A stretch of DNA of 55,484 nucleotides from Lactobacillus psittaci DSM 15354 (GTDB lineage Bacteria; Bacillota; Bacilli; Lactobacillales; Lactobacillaceae), in assembly GCF_000425905.1 (NCBI RefSeq), contig NZ_AUEI01000010.1, positions 1 through 55,484 on the forward strand. The letters are read 5' to 3'. The notes under the pieces were generated by a model. That model was not told where the DNA came from and made no database searches. It was given only the letters and a program-made list of their open reading frames with translations. Of this stretch, positions 7,589 through 16,066 are shown in pieces. Numbering within the stretch: position 1 is the stretch's first letter; every line of letters starts with the position of its first letter. Both the position numbers and the translations under genes were made by a program.

Positions 7589-8572
7589 ATGGCTACTATG
7601 AAAGATGTTGCACGCGAAGCTGGTGTTGCTTTGGGGTCAGTTTCAAGAGTTATTAATCACGCTCCTGGTGTTAAGCAAAAGACAATTGATAAAGTTAATG
7701 CAGCTATCAAAAAGCTAAACTATGTTCCAGATGAATATGCAAGAGGCTTAAAAGTTAAATCTTCAAAGACTGTGGCGCTTATTTTACCTTCAATTTGGAA
7801 CTTGTTTTTTGCGGAATTTGCTTATTATGTAGAAAAATATTTAGCAGAAAAAAATTATAAATTGCTACTTTGCAATTATTCTAATAATCCTAAGGCAGAA
7901 CAGCATTATATTAAAATGGCTAAACAAAACAAGATTGATGCCATTATTTGCATCACATATGATGATTTGGATAAATATTTCTATGCTGGTATTCCCTTGG
8001 TATCAATTGATCGATATTTTGAACAAAAAATTTCTTATGTTACTTCGGAAAATTATGAAGGTGGCAGATTAGCTGCTGAAGAATTGCTGAAACATGGAGT
8101 GAAACACCCAGCCTTTATTGGTACTTATAACCATAATCCTAGTGATGTAATGAAACGTCATAAGGGTTTTGCAGAATATTTGTCAGAACAAGGATATGAA
8201 TTTGCAGATGTTTATTTGCTAGAACCAGTGACAAAAGAAAAGGAAGAAACAGAGCTATTTAAGTTGCTAGATAAAAATCCTGAAATTGATGGGATTTTCT
8301 GTAATACTGATAGTTTGTTACTAGATGTTAAAAATTGGTTAGCGCAACGAGAGATTTCCGTACCAGAGCAAATTCAGTTAATTGGCTATGATGGGATAAA
8401 GCCAGATTTTAATTCTGAATTAGGGATTTCGACAATTAGACAGCCACTCCCAGAAATGGCAAAATGCGCAGTAGAAATGGTTATCGAAAAAGTAGAGCAA
8501 CATAGGGATGAACAAAGGATTGAGCGTTTCCCAGTAAGCTATATTGAAGGTAATACCACAAAAAATATTTGA
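7589..8572 (+). CDS. msmR: LacI-family regulator of the msm/fructoside operon
   Basis: 327-residue repressor. The N-terminal helix-turn-helix is MKDVAREAGVALGSVSRVIN, followed by the hinge helix (YVPDEYARGLK) and a periplasmic-binding-protein-like sugar domain. ATG 7589 is chosen because AAAGGGAG (7572-7579) is correctly spaced for it, while ATG 7580 would abut that site. A TATAAT at 7537-7542 is the likely -10. It sits directly before the sugar ABC operon, in the msmR position of the L. acidophilus fructo-oligosaccharide locus, and probably controls it through the palindrome at 8610-8621. The operon promoter's -35 overlaps its stop codon. Confidence 0.88.
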   Translation: MATMKDVAREAGVALGSVSRVINHAPGVKQKTIDKVNAAIKKLNYVPDEYARGLKVKSSKTVALILPSIWNLFFAEFAYYVEKYLAEKNYKLLLCNYSNNPKAEQHYIKMAKQNKIDAIICITYDDLDKYFYAGIPLVSIDRYFEQKISYVTSENYEGGRLAAEELLKHGVKHPAFIGTYNHNPSDVMKRHKGFAEYLSEQGYEFADVYLLEPVTKEKEETELFKLLDKNPEIDGIFCNTDSLLLDVKNWLAQREISVPEQIQLIGYDGIKPDFNSELGISTIRQPLPEMAKCAVEMVIEKVEQHRDEQRIERFPVSYIEGNTTKNI

Positions 8573-8597
8573 CAGCGTTTACACACGCTGTTATTAT
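8569..8597 (+). promoter_or_regulatory. msmE promoter overlapped by a cre-like site
   Basis: TTGACA (8569-8574), 17-base spacer, TATTAT (8592-8597). TGACAGCGTTTACA (8570-8583) matches the CcpA cre consensus TGWAANCGNTNWCA with one mismatch and covers the -35, predicting carbon catabolite repression. The arms ACAGCG and CGCTGT (8572-8591) also form a dyad over the spacer. Confidence 0.65.
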
Positions 8598-8609
8598 TTG
8601 AATTGTAAA

Positions 8610-8621
8610 TGAAACGTTTCA
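8610..8621 (+). promoter_or_regulatory. LacI-type operator for MsmR
   Basis: TGAAACGTTTCA is a perfect 12-bp palindrome with the central CG typical of LacI-family operators, a few bases downstream of the predicted transcription start, where a bound repressor would block the polymerase. Confidence 0.6.
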
Positions 8622-8649
8622 ATTTTAAAATGAAACAGGAGATACAAAA

Positions 8650-9936
8650 ATGAAGAAGTTTTGGAAAACAAGTCTTGCAACTATAGCCTGCATGGCTGGA
8701 TTATCACTTGCTGGGTGTTCAAGTCAAAAAGCCCAAAATCAAAATACAGTTACTATGTGGGTCCACGTTTCTAAAGATGACCCTGAAGGAAAAGCTTTAT
8801 CTAAGAATATTTCTATTTTTAATAAGACAAATAAACATGGCTACAAAGCTAAAGTAGAATTTATTCCACGTTCTAGTTCTGGTGGTGGCTATGAAGACAA
8901 GATTAATGCGGCTGTTAATTCAGGTTCATTACCAGATGTTTTAACTTTGGACGGTCCAAATACTGCTGCATATGCACATTCAAAGATTATTCAACCAATT
9001 GATAAGTACATTACTAATAAATCAGACTTATTACCAAGTATTGTTAAACAAGGTACTTATAAAGGTAAACTTTATGCAGTTGGCTATCAAGAATCATCTG
9101 TCGGAATTTACTACAACAAGAAGTTATTTAAGAAAGCCGGCATTTCTGATTCAGAATTACCAACTTTAAACAAACCTTGGACTTGGGATCAATTCTTAAG
9201 TATTTGTAAGAGATTAAAGAATAAGTTACACACTACACCATTTAACATGAACTTAAATGATCGCTCTGAATGGTCAATTTATGCTTTTGCTCCATTTGTA
9301 TGGTCAGCAAATGGTGATATTGTAAACAGTTCATCAACTAAATCAACCGGTTACTTTGATTCAGCCAAGACTGCTAGTGCCTTTAAGTTTATCCAAGAAT
9401 TGGTAAAGAAGGGCTACACTACTTTGAGTCCTAAAGATAAAGGATTTGAAACTGGTAAGTACCCAATGTTTTTAACTGGTGCATGGGAAATTCAATCTTT
9501 GAAGACTCAATATAAGTCACTTGATTGGGACGTTTTACCATACCCTGTATCACCTGAAACTAAGAAGCTTGTTTCTCCTACTGGCTCATGGCAATATGCA
9601 ATGAGTGCAACTGCTAAGAATAAGAAGGCTGCAGGTGCCTTAGTTAACTTCTTAGCAAGTAAAGAAGGAAGCTACAATACTGATAAAGCTCTAGGTGTTC
9701 TTCCATCAAGAAAGTCAAATATTGCTAGAATTTCTAAGAATGCCGATAGCGCTATGAAATTCTTAATTGAACAAAATGAACAATCAGGTCATGCAAGACC
9801 AATTATTGTTAACTACCCACAAATTTCACGTACTTTTGCTGAAACTGTTCAAGATGTAACACTTTACCAAAAGAATCCTAATGTTGAAAAGGTATTGAAG
9901 AAGCAAGCTAAAGCAATGCAAAAATACCTTAAGTAG
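8650..9936 (+). CDS. msmE: Oligosaccharide ABC transporter substrate-binding lipoprotein
   Basis: 428 aa. The signal peptide ends in the lipobox LAGC (Cys23), so the mature protein is a membrane-anchored lipoprotein outside the cell. The body is a family 1 extracellular solute-binding fold (VTMWVH near the start, GAWEIQSLK near residue 277). AACAGGAG precedes ATG 8650. It is the first structural gene of the operon, and with MsmF, MsmG and MsmK it should import beta-fructosides such as sucrose or short fructo-oligosaccharides, judging by the adjacent GH32 enzyme. Confidence 0.88.
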   Translation: MKKFWKTSLATIACMAGLSLAGCSSQKAQNQNTVTMWVHVSKDDPEGKALSKNISIFNKTNKHGYKAKVEFIPRSSSGGGYEDKINAAVNSGSLPDVLTLDGPNTAAYAHSKIIQPIDKYITNKSDLLPSIVKQGTYKGKLYAVGYQESSVGIYYNKKLFKKAGISDSELPTLNKPWTWDQFLSICKRLKNKLHTTPFNMNLNDRSEWSIYAFAPFVWSANGDIVNSSSTKSTGYFDSAKTASAFKFIQELVKKGYTTLSPKDKGFETGKYPMFLTGAWEIQSLKTQYKSLDWDVLPYPVSPETKKLVSPTGSWQYAMSATAKNKKAAGALVNFLASKEGSYNTDKALGVLPSRKSNIARISKNADSAMKFLIEQNEQSGHARPIIVNYPQISRTFAETVQDVTLYQKNPNVEKVLKKQAKAMQKYLK

Positions 9937-9956
9937 TTTAGAGGGGATTTTTAGAT

Positions 9957-10832
9957 ATGAAAAATAAAGTTTTGCGAAATCAAATTGGTTGGCTATTTGT
10001 CCTACCCGCAATCCTCTTATTGCTGATTTTTCTTATCATTCCTTTTGCTATGTCAATTAGCTATTCTTTCACTGATTACAATATTTTGAATCCAGATGCA
10101 AAAAAGTTCGTTGGTTTAGCAAATTATATTCAAACCTTTAAAGATGGAATTTTTCTTCAAAGTCTTAGAAATATAGCTCAATTCGTTGTCTTTATTATTC
10201 CAATTCAACTTGGGCTGGCTTTAGGATTGGCACTTATTGTTAATAAAAAGAGACCATTTAATCTCTTTTACAAAATTGCATTTTTTGCTCCAGTAGTTGT
10301 TTCATTAACCGTCACCTCGGTTTTGTGGCTCTATATTGTTAACCCTGAACAAGGGCTCTTAAATAGTTTACTTAAGATTATTCATATAGCTCCACAGCCA
10401 TTCTTAACTTCTACTAAGCAAGCGATGTATGTAATTATTGGGATTTCCGCCTGGCAAGGTGCTGGTTACCAGATGTTAATCTTTTTGGCAGGATTGCAAG
10501 ACATACCTGAATCCCTTTATGAAGCAGCAGAATTAGATGGTGCAAGTAAATGGAAGAAGTTCCTTTATATTACCTTGCCCGGTCTAAAACCAACAACAGT
10601 AATGATTCTGACTACTACCTTAATTTCGGCTTTGAACCTAATGACACAATCAATGGTTATGACCCAAGGTGGACCTGAATATTCAACTATGACTCCGATT
10701 TACTATATTTATCGGACAGGCTTTACTGATCGTCAATTAGGTTATGCTTCTGCTGTTAGTGTCATTTATGGATTAATTATCATTGTTTTAACAGTCATTC
10801 AAAGACGTATTACTAATAGAAAGGAAAAATAA
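9957..10832 (+). CDS. msmF: Oligosaccharide ABC transporter permease, MalF type
   Basis: 291-residue inner-membrane permease with six hydrophobic segments. The cytoplasmic EAA loop (YEAAELDGASKWKKFLYITL, about residues 188-207) contacts the ATPase. Starts 20 bases after msmE with GAGGGG upstream, and is followed two bases later by msmG. Heterodimer partner of MsmG. Confidence 0.9.
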   Translation: MKNKVLRNQIGWLFVLPAILLLLIFLIIPFAMSISYSFTDYNILNPDAKKFVGLANYIQTFKDGIFLQSLRNIAQFVVFIIPIQLGLALGLALIVNKKRPFNLFYKIAFFAPVVVSLTVTSVLWLYIVNPEQGLLNSLLKIIHIAPQPFLTSTKQAMYVIIGISAWQGAGYQMLIFLAGLQDIPESLYEAAELDGASKWKKFLYITLPGLKPTTVMILTTTLISALNLMTQSMVMTQGGPEYSTMTPIYYIYRTGFTDRQLGYASAVSVIYGLIIIVLTVIQRRITNRKEK

Positions 10833-10834
10833 AG

Positions 10835-11680
10835 ATGAGCAGAAAAAAAGCAAATTTGATTTTTTCCACTTTCTTAATTATGATGCTAGCTCTATTCTTT
10901 ATCTTCCCTTTAGTCTGGATGATTGCATCATCTTTAAAGCAAGAAAAAGATATTTATTCTCAAATGACTAGCATATTCGCATTTTTGCCTTCTACCAATC
11001 CTAAAGATTGGGGCGTGGCATATCAGCAATTATTTAGTCGATTCCCCATTTTTAGATATATTTTGAACTCTGTTGTCTATGCAATTTCATTAACTGCAGG
11101 TTCATTAATTGTCAACTCACTAGCTGGTTATGCTTTTGCTAAATTTGATTTTTGGGGCAAAAAAGCCTTGTTTGCCTTTTTGATTTCATTAATGGTAATT
11201 CCTGGTGCGACATTGTTAATTCAGCAATTCCAAGTTGCAAAGCAATTAGGTATTTTAAATACTATGCTGGCAGTTATTTTGCCAGGGATGTCTAGCCCAT
11301 TTGCAATTTACATGTTTAGAAATGCGTTTGAAGCAATTCCAGCTAATGTAAGCGAGGCAGCGGAAATAGAAGGCGCTGGTAGCTTTAGAATCTTTTGGAG
11401 CGTATTATTACCAATGGCTAAGCCAACTATTGCAACTATTGGTACTTTATCCTTTATCGGAAGCTGGAATGACTATGTTTGGCCATTGATGGTTTTGAAT
11501 GATTCTAACCAATTCCCATTACAAGTGGCAATAACAAATATTAACAATACACAACCTGTATATATGAACCAAGTGATGGCTTTATTGGCTATTTCTACTA
11601 TTCCTTTGATTTTAGTATATGCTTTCTTCCAAAAGTACTTAGTCCAAGGATTAGGTTCAACAGGTAATGGAGATAAGTAA
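10835..11680 (+). CDS. msmG: Oligosaccharide ABC transporter permease, MalG type
   Basis: 281-residue permease with six membrane segments and the EAA loop VSEAAEIEGAGSFRIFWSVL (about residues 172-191). Its last base overlaps the start of bfrA (TAATG), so transporter and hydrolase are translationally coupled. No sign of truncation. Confidence 0.9.
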   Translation: MSRKKANLIFSTFLIMMLALFFIFPLVWMIASSLKQEKDIYSQMTSIFAFLPSTNPKDWGVAYQQLFSRFPIFRYILNSVVYAISLTAGSLIVNSLAGYAFAKFDFWGKKALFAFLISLMVIPGATLLIQQFQVAKQLGILNTMLAVILPGMSSPFAIYMFRNAFEAIPANVSEAAEIEGAGSFRIFWSVLLPMAKPTIATIGTLSFIGSWNDYVWPLMVLNDSNQFPLQVAITNINNTQPVYMNQVMALLAISTIPLILVYAFFQKYLVQGLGSTGNGDK

Positions 11681-12966
11681 TGAAAGCAAATGATTTTCTT
11701 TTTGAAAAAGTAAGAGCATTAGAAAAAGATGGTGCAAGACCTAATCTGCATTTCACTCCTTTGTTTGGATGGCTTAATGATCCTAATGGCTTGATTTATT
11801 ACAATGGAATGTATCATTTATTTTATCAATATAACCCTTTCAAAAATCAGTGGGGTAATATTCACTGGGGACATGCAATTAGTCGAGATTTGCAAACATG
11901 GAATGATATGCCGGTAGCACTTGAACCAAGTGAGAGCTATGACAAAGATGGTGTCTTTTCTGGATCTGCAATTGTTAAAGACGACCAATTATATGTTCTT
12001 TATACTGGCCATTCAGTTGATGCTAAAGGACAAGCACATGAAACGCAATGTCTAGCTTATTCTAAAGATGGTGTTACTTTCCAAAAGTATGATCAAAATC
12101 CAGTTATAGATCTAGATGCTATTCCTGGAATTGAACCTGAGAATTTTAGAGATCCTAAAGTTATTCAACAAAATGGTAAGTACTATCTATTTTTAGCTGC
12201 TGGAATTCAAAAACATGGTAATATTGTTCTATTTGAATCTGATGATTTAAAGCATTGGACTTACAAGGGCAATGTCTTTAAAGACTTCAGTAAGCTAGGA
12301 ATAATGACTGAATGTCCAGATTTTTACTCAATTGGTGACAAAGACATTCTTACATTTTGCGTTATTTGGGGAGAATCAAAGCGCAGTCAGGTATATCTTG
12401 CTGAAGGTAAGATGGATTGGGACCAAGCTGAATTTACTTGCGATAAATTTATGGCTTTAGATGGTAATGCTGATATTTATGCAACTCAATCATTTAATTA
12501 TGAGGGTAGCAGGGTACTAATTTCTTGGTTCAGAAGTATGGAAAATGAAACATATTTGGCAGATACTAATCACCAATGGAATGGAATGATGACCATTCCT
12601 AGATATCTTGAATTGGCTGAAGATGGCAAAAAAGTTATTCAAAAGCCATTTGGTGTATTTAAAACGGAAAAAATAAAGGCTATTCAATCAATAAAAAATC
12701 AAACACCAAGAATTCAGGGTATCTTTGAATTAGGTTCACAATATCTGTTCCAAGGAAAAGATGGAGAGGTCAAAATTAAGCGTATTAATGATGAAAATGA
12801 ATACGTGATAACAGTTCATTCTCCAGCTTTTAAGAAAGAATATCACTGGCAAGCAGATAGTAAAGAGTTAAGTTTGATTTTTGATAATTCAACTTTAGAA
12901 ATTTTTGCTAAAGAAAAAACTTTCAGTATTGTTACTTTGATACAAGGAAGAGAGTGTGAGGGATAG
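11680..12966 (+). CDS. bfrA: GH32 beta-fructosidase (sucrose/fructo-oligosaccharide hydrolase)
   Basis: 428-residue cytoplasmic GH32 enzyme releasing fructose from imported beta-fructosides. The nucleophile Asp34 is in WLNDPNG, the transition-state stabiliser is in FRDPK (near residue 157), and the acid/base Glu is in TECPDF (near 210). The length matches BfrA-type enzymes with a short C-terminal beta-sandwich. No signal peptide, consistent with uptake before cleavage. Overlaps msmG by one base and msmK's region at its stop. A sucrose-6-phosphate hydrolase role cannot be excluded, but the ABC rather than PTS context argues for unphosphorylated substrate. Confidence 0.9.
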   Translation: MKANDFLFEKVRALEKDGARPNLHFTPLFGWLNDPNGLIYYNGMYHLFYQYNPFKNQWGNIHWGHAISRDLQTWNDMPVALEPSESYDKDGVFSGSAIVKDDQLYVLYTGHSVDAKGQAHETQCLAYSKDGVTFQKYDQNPVIDLDAIPGIEPENFRDPKVIQQNGKYYLFLAAGIQKHGNIVLFESDDLKHWTYKGNVFKDFSKLGIMTECPDFYSIGDKDILTFCVIWGESKRSQVYLAEGKMDWDQAEFTCDKFMALDGNADIYATQSFNYEGSRVLISWFRSMENETYLADTNHQWNGMMTIPRYLELAEDGKKVIQKPFGVFKTEKIKAIQSIKNQTPRIQGIFELGSQYLFQGKDGEVKIKRINDENEYVITVHSPAFKKEYHWQADSKELSLIFDNSTLEIFAKEKTFSIVTLIQGRECEG

Positions 12967-12968
12967 TG

Positions 12969-14072
12969 ATGGCTACAATAGATTTAGATCATATTTACAA
13001 GAGATATGATAAAGCAGAAAATTATTCTGTAACTGACTTTGATTTACACATTAAAGATAATGAATTTATTGTCTTTGTTGGACCTTCAGGTTGTGGTAAA
13101 TCAACCACTTTAAGAATGATTGCTGGACTTGAAGATATTACCAAAGGAACTTTGAAAATTAACGGCAAAGTTGTTAATGATGTGGCTCCAAAAAATAGAG
13201 ACATTGCGATGGTTTTTCAAAATTATGCCTTGTATCCTCATATGACCGTCTTTGAAAATATGGCATTTGGATTAAAGATTCGTAAGGTAGATAAGGCAAC
13301 AATTAACAAGAAAGTTACTGATGCTGCTAAAGTATTGGGACTTGAAGCATATTTAAAGCGTAAACCAGCTGATTTGTCCGGTGGTCAAAGACAGAGAGTT
13401 GCTTTAGGACGCGCAATTGTGCGGGATGCTCCAATCTTTTTAATGGATGAGCCATTATCAAACTTGGATGCGAAGCTTAGAGTTTCTATGAGAGCAGAAA
13501 TTGCTAAAATACACCAAGATCTTAAGACTACAACCATCTATGTTACTCACGACCAAGTAGAAGCTATGACTTTAGCAGATCGAATTGTTGTTATGAAAGA
13601 TGGTAAAATTCAACAAGTTGGAAGCCCACTAGAAATTTATCGTCATCCTGCAAATAAGTTTGTTGCTGGCTTTATTGGCGCACCTGCTATGAACTTCTTT
13701 AACTGCCAGCTAGAAAAGGGGAAAGTCGTTTTAAACAATGCCTTTTCAATTCCTATTCCAGAAGGTATTTATAAGCAATTAGCTGAGAAAGGCTATGAAG
13801 GAAATGAAGTTATTTTAGGAATAAGACCAGAGGATATGCATTCTGAAGAATTATTCTTAAATACCTTTCCTGAAAATACTGTTTCAGCAAAAGTAGTCGT
13901 TTCTGAATTGCTCGGTTCTGAAACTCAGTTGTACTGTAAAATAGGTGATTTTGAATTAGTATCAAAAGTGGATGCTCGTGATTTTGTAAAACCAGGAGCT
14001 ACTATTAAGTTAGGATTTGATTTGAATAAGGCTTCATTCTTTGATGCAAAAACTGAAGATAATATTTTATAA
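12969..14072 (+). CDS. msmK: Sugar ABC transporter ATPase, MsmK/UgpC type
   Basis: 367-residue ATPase with Walker A GPSGCGKST, Q-loop FQNYALYPHM, signature LSGGQRQRVALGRAI, Walker B FLMDEPLSNLDAK, switch His in VTHDQVEAM, and a C-terminal TOBE/OB regulatory domain after about residue 235. ATG 12969 is preferred over GTG 12966 because GAGGG is better spaced. It ends the operon. The gtfA sucrose phosphorylase gene that follows msmK in the L. acidophilus locus is absent here; a terminator follows directly. Confidence 0.9.
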   Translation: MATIDLDHIYKRYDKAENYSVTDFDLHIKDNEFIVFVGPSGCGKSTTLRMIAGLEDITKGTLKINGKVVNDVAPKNRDIAMVFQNYALYPHMTVFENMAFGLKIRKVDKATINKKVTDAAKVLGLEAYLKRKPADLSGGQRQRVALGRAIVRDAPIFLMDEPLSNLDAKLRVSMRAEIAKIHQDLKTTTIYVTHDQVEAMTLADRIVVMKDGKIQQVGSPLEIYRHPANKFVAGFIGAPAMNFFNCQLEKGKVVLNNAFSIPIPEGIYKQLAEKGYEGNEVILGIRPEDMHSEELFLNTFPENTVSAKVVVSELLGSETQLYCKIGDFELVSKVDARDFVKPGATIKLGFDLNKASFFDAKTEDNIL

Positions 14073-14105
14073 GTAAATTAAAAAACGAAATATAATAACC
14101 CGTAC

Positions 14106-14136
14106 AAAAAGAGATATCTGAAGGATATCTCTTTTT
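14106..14136 (+). terminator. Terminator of the msm operon
   Basis: AAAAAGAGATATC and GATATCTCTTTTT form a 13-bp stem around TGAAG. The ~200 bases to the next gene hold only a small dyad (ACTGTA/TACAGT, 14170-14185). Confidence 0.9.
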
Positions 14137-14339
14137 ACTTCGCAAAATTTCTATGTTTTAATTCTTATTACTGTAGCTTTACAGTTATTAGGATAAAGTT
14201 ACTATCAGTTTTTTAGTTATCGTGTATTGATTACCATTGTTACTTATTTTGCATGTGAAAATAAATTTAAGCTTGCAATGAAAGCTAATGCATAGGATAT
14301 ACTTTATTTAATAACTTAATAAAAGAAAGGTAAAAAACA

Positions 14340-14792
14340 ATGAACGACGAAAAATTTATGCAAGAAGCGATTGAATTATCTAAAAAAGCTGTAGAACATG
14401 GCAATGAACCATTTGGAGCAGTACTAGTTAAAGATAATGAAGTTGTATTCACCAATGAAAATCAAATTTTTACTGCCAATGATCCTACTTTTCACGCAGA
14501 AACAGGCTTAATTCGTCGTTTTTGTACCTCAACAGGAATTACTAATTTAAGTGAATATACTTTATATACATCTTGTGAACCATGTTTTATGTGTTCTGGT
14601 GCCATGGTTTGGTCAAAATTAGGGAGAATGGTTTATGCGGCAAGCAATGATGACTTAGAAATGACCATGGGAAAACATGGCTCAAATTGTAGCAAAATCG
14701 TTTTTGAAAATTCAAACAATGCGCCTACTGTTACTAGTGGCGTTTTACGTGGAGAAAGCGTTGCTGTTTTAAAGTCATATTTTGGCAAATAA
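14340..14792 (+). CDS. Nucleoside/nucleobase deaminase (cytidine-deaminase superfamily)
   Basis: 150-residue zinc deaminase. HAE (His51, Glu53) and CEPCFMC (zinc ligands Cys82 and Cys85) form the active site. The sequence resembles guanine/adenosine deaminase-like TadA relatives rather than tRNA TadA itself, as the C-terminal region is short and unlike the tRNA-binding helix. Predicted to deaminate a free purine or nucleoside in salvage. AAAGAAAGG precedes the ATG; the gene is monocistronic with a terminator. Confidence 0.8.
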   Translation: MNDEKFMQEAIELSKKAVEHGNEPFGAVLVKDNEVVFTNENQIFTANDPTFHAETGLIRRFCTSTGITNLSEYTLYTSCEPCFMCSGAMVWSKLGRMVYAASNDDLEMTMGKHGSNCSKIVFENSNNAPTVTSGVLRGESVAVLKSYFGK

Positions 14793-14810
14793 AATTTTAC
14801 TAACAAAGAA

Positions 14811-14838
14811 AAATACACCATATCTGGTGTATTTTTTT
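14811..14838 (+). terminator. Terminator of the deaminase gene
   Basis: AAATACACCA and TGGTGTATTT pair around TATC, followed by T-rich sequence. Confidence 0.85.
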
Positions 14839-14845
14839 ATATGTG

Positions 14846-14924
14846 AAAAAAAAGCACCATCAACATTGATGGTGCTTGGTGCTCTAGGCACTCGTGAATA
14901 AATTAGGGGATCTATGTCCCGCGT
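14846..14924 (-). ncRNA. Candidate ~80-nt small RNA, or leaderless terminator region
   Basis: Minus strand: TAGACA (14955-14960), 18-base spacer and a perfect TATAAT (14931-14936) predict a start near 14924. The RNA would fold into GGGA/TCCC, GTGC/GCAC and a strong final hairpin (14852-14875) with a U-run, like a compact regulatory RNA. No start codon with a ribosome binding site is present. The last hairpin also terminates the PemK-like gene, so a pure terminator is the alternative. Confidence 0.4.
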
Positions 14925-14946
14925 ACCTTCATTATATACGAGATAA

Positions 14947-15600
14947 TTATGTTTTGTCTAGATATAGCTTTGCAATCTCTAAACTTAAATCTTTCATTTG
15001 CTTTTCTGTTAATTTTATTTTCCCAGAAGGATCAAATTTATTAATTTTGGTAATTCTTAATTTGCTAATTGTAGTAATATCAGTAAGTCTTACGTAAGAA
15101 CTTTTATTAAAATCTTGATAAATATAAGCAACCTTAGAAATTTGATTAATATCTTCTGCTAATATTTCTGCCTCTTGCTTTAAGTTTTCTTGTTGAATCC
15201 TGGGGATTTGATCATTAATTTTTTTAATTTGAGAGTTCAACAAAGTTACCGTTTGATTAAAAATATCTTTCCCAAGACAATATCGATTAATACCAGGTTT
15301 TGAAGTTAATGGTAGAACGGTAAGTGTGTTTTTTCGAGAACTGTCATTTTTATCAAGAACGATAGCAAAGTGTGTAAATGAAAATTCACTACCGGGATTG
15401 ATACCAAAATTAACACGAATTACTGTACCTCTTTTAAAGTGATAATAATGTGTAGGTAATTTTTTATCTTTTTCAAATATATATTGTTTAGATACAAAAT
15501 TTAGCCAGTAAGGCAATTTTTTAAATTTAGTTATAGTAGAGTTGCACAAAATCTCAAATCGTTAGTTAACTTGATTCAATATTTCATTTTTATTTTGCAA
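14947..15600 (-). pseudogene. PemK/MazF-family toxin-like gene with early in-frame stop
   Basis: The product from 15549 on contains the PemK/MazF core: FKRGTVIRVNFG, GSEFSFTHFAIVLDK and TVLPLTSKPG, then a coiled-coil C-terminus, as in the ~200-aa lactobacillal branch. The only well-spaced ribosome binding site (AAAGG, 15611-15615) serves TTG 15600. That frame reads 12 codons, hits TAA (15562-15564), then continues in frame through the conserved part. So the gene is probably inactivated by one nonsense change, unless translation restarts at TTG 15549. No antitoxin gene is adjacent. Confidence 0.6.
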
Positions 15601-15650
15601 TGAATTTCATCCTTTGCTATAGCTGCTAATTAATTATCAAACTGGATAAT

Positions 15651-15679
15651 ATTATAATAATTGATTTTATCAAATCGAA
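15651..15679 (-). promoter_or_regulatory. Promoter of the PemK-like gene
   Basis: Minus strand TTCGAT, 17-base spacer, TATAAT. The spacer contains the palindrome TTGATAAAATCAA, a possible operator. Confidence 0.5.
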
Positions 15680-15869
15680 CATATGATTGCTATAGTATAA
15701 AATGAAATAAATTCATTATTTTGTAAGTACCCAGGAAAACTATCTAAATTATCAGCTTCGGTAATTTTTCGGATAACTTTACCTGGCCCTTGCATAAGTG
15801 CATTTTTATAATGAAATTATACTTCAAAAGCTTGGTATAATGTTGTTATAACTGTTGAAGGAGTTTAAG

Positions 15870-16040
15870 ATGGAATTCATTAAAAAATATGCCTTTTGGG
15901 TAGGAGAATTAGCTATTTTATTAGCTTGCTTAATTTGGTATGGCGTAAGTGGTCATAATTTACAAAGCACTTTGCTGAATTCAGTTGCAATCACTGTATT
16001 AGCCGGGTTAGTTATTAAGTTAATCAACCGCAAAAAATAA
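15870..16040 (+). CDS. Small two-helix membrane protein of unknown function (56 aa)
   Basis: ATG 15870 is chosen because AAGGAG (15857-15862) fits it; the frame upstream to TTG 15855 overlaps that site. Two hydrophobic segments (about residues 8-25 and 32-50) are separated by GVSGHN, ending in a basic INRKK tail. An extended -10, TGGTATAAT (15833-15841), lies upstream. No family recognised; it could be a small membrane regulator or stress peptide. Confidence 0.6.
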   Translation: MEFIKKYAFWVGELAILLACLIWYGVSGHNLQSTLLNSVAITVLAGLVIKLINRKK

Positions 16041-16066
16041 GCTAGGAAGAATCCTAGCTTATTTTA
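16037..16066. terminator. Bidirectional terminator
   Basis: AATAAGCTAGG and CCTAGCTTATT pair around a short loop between converging genes. Confidence 0.8.
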
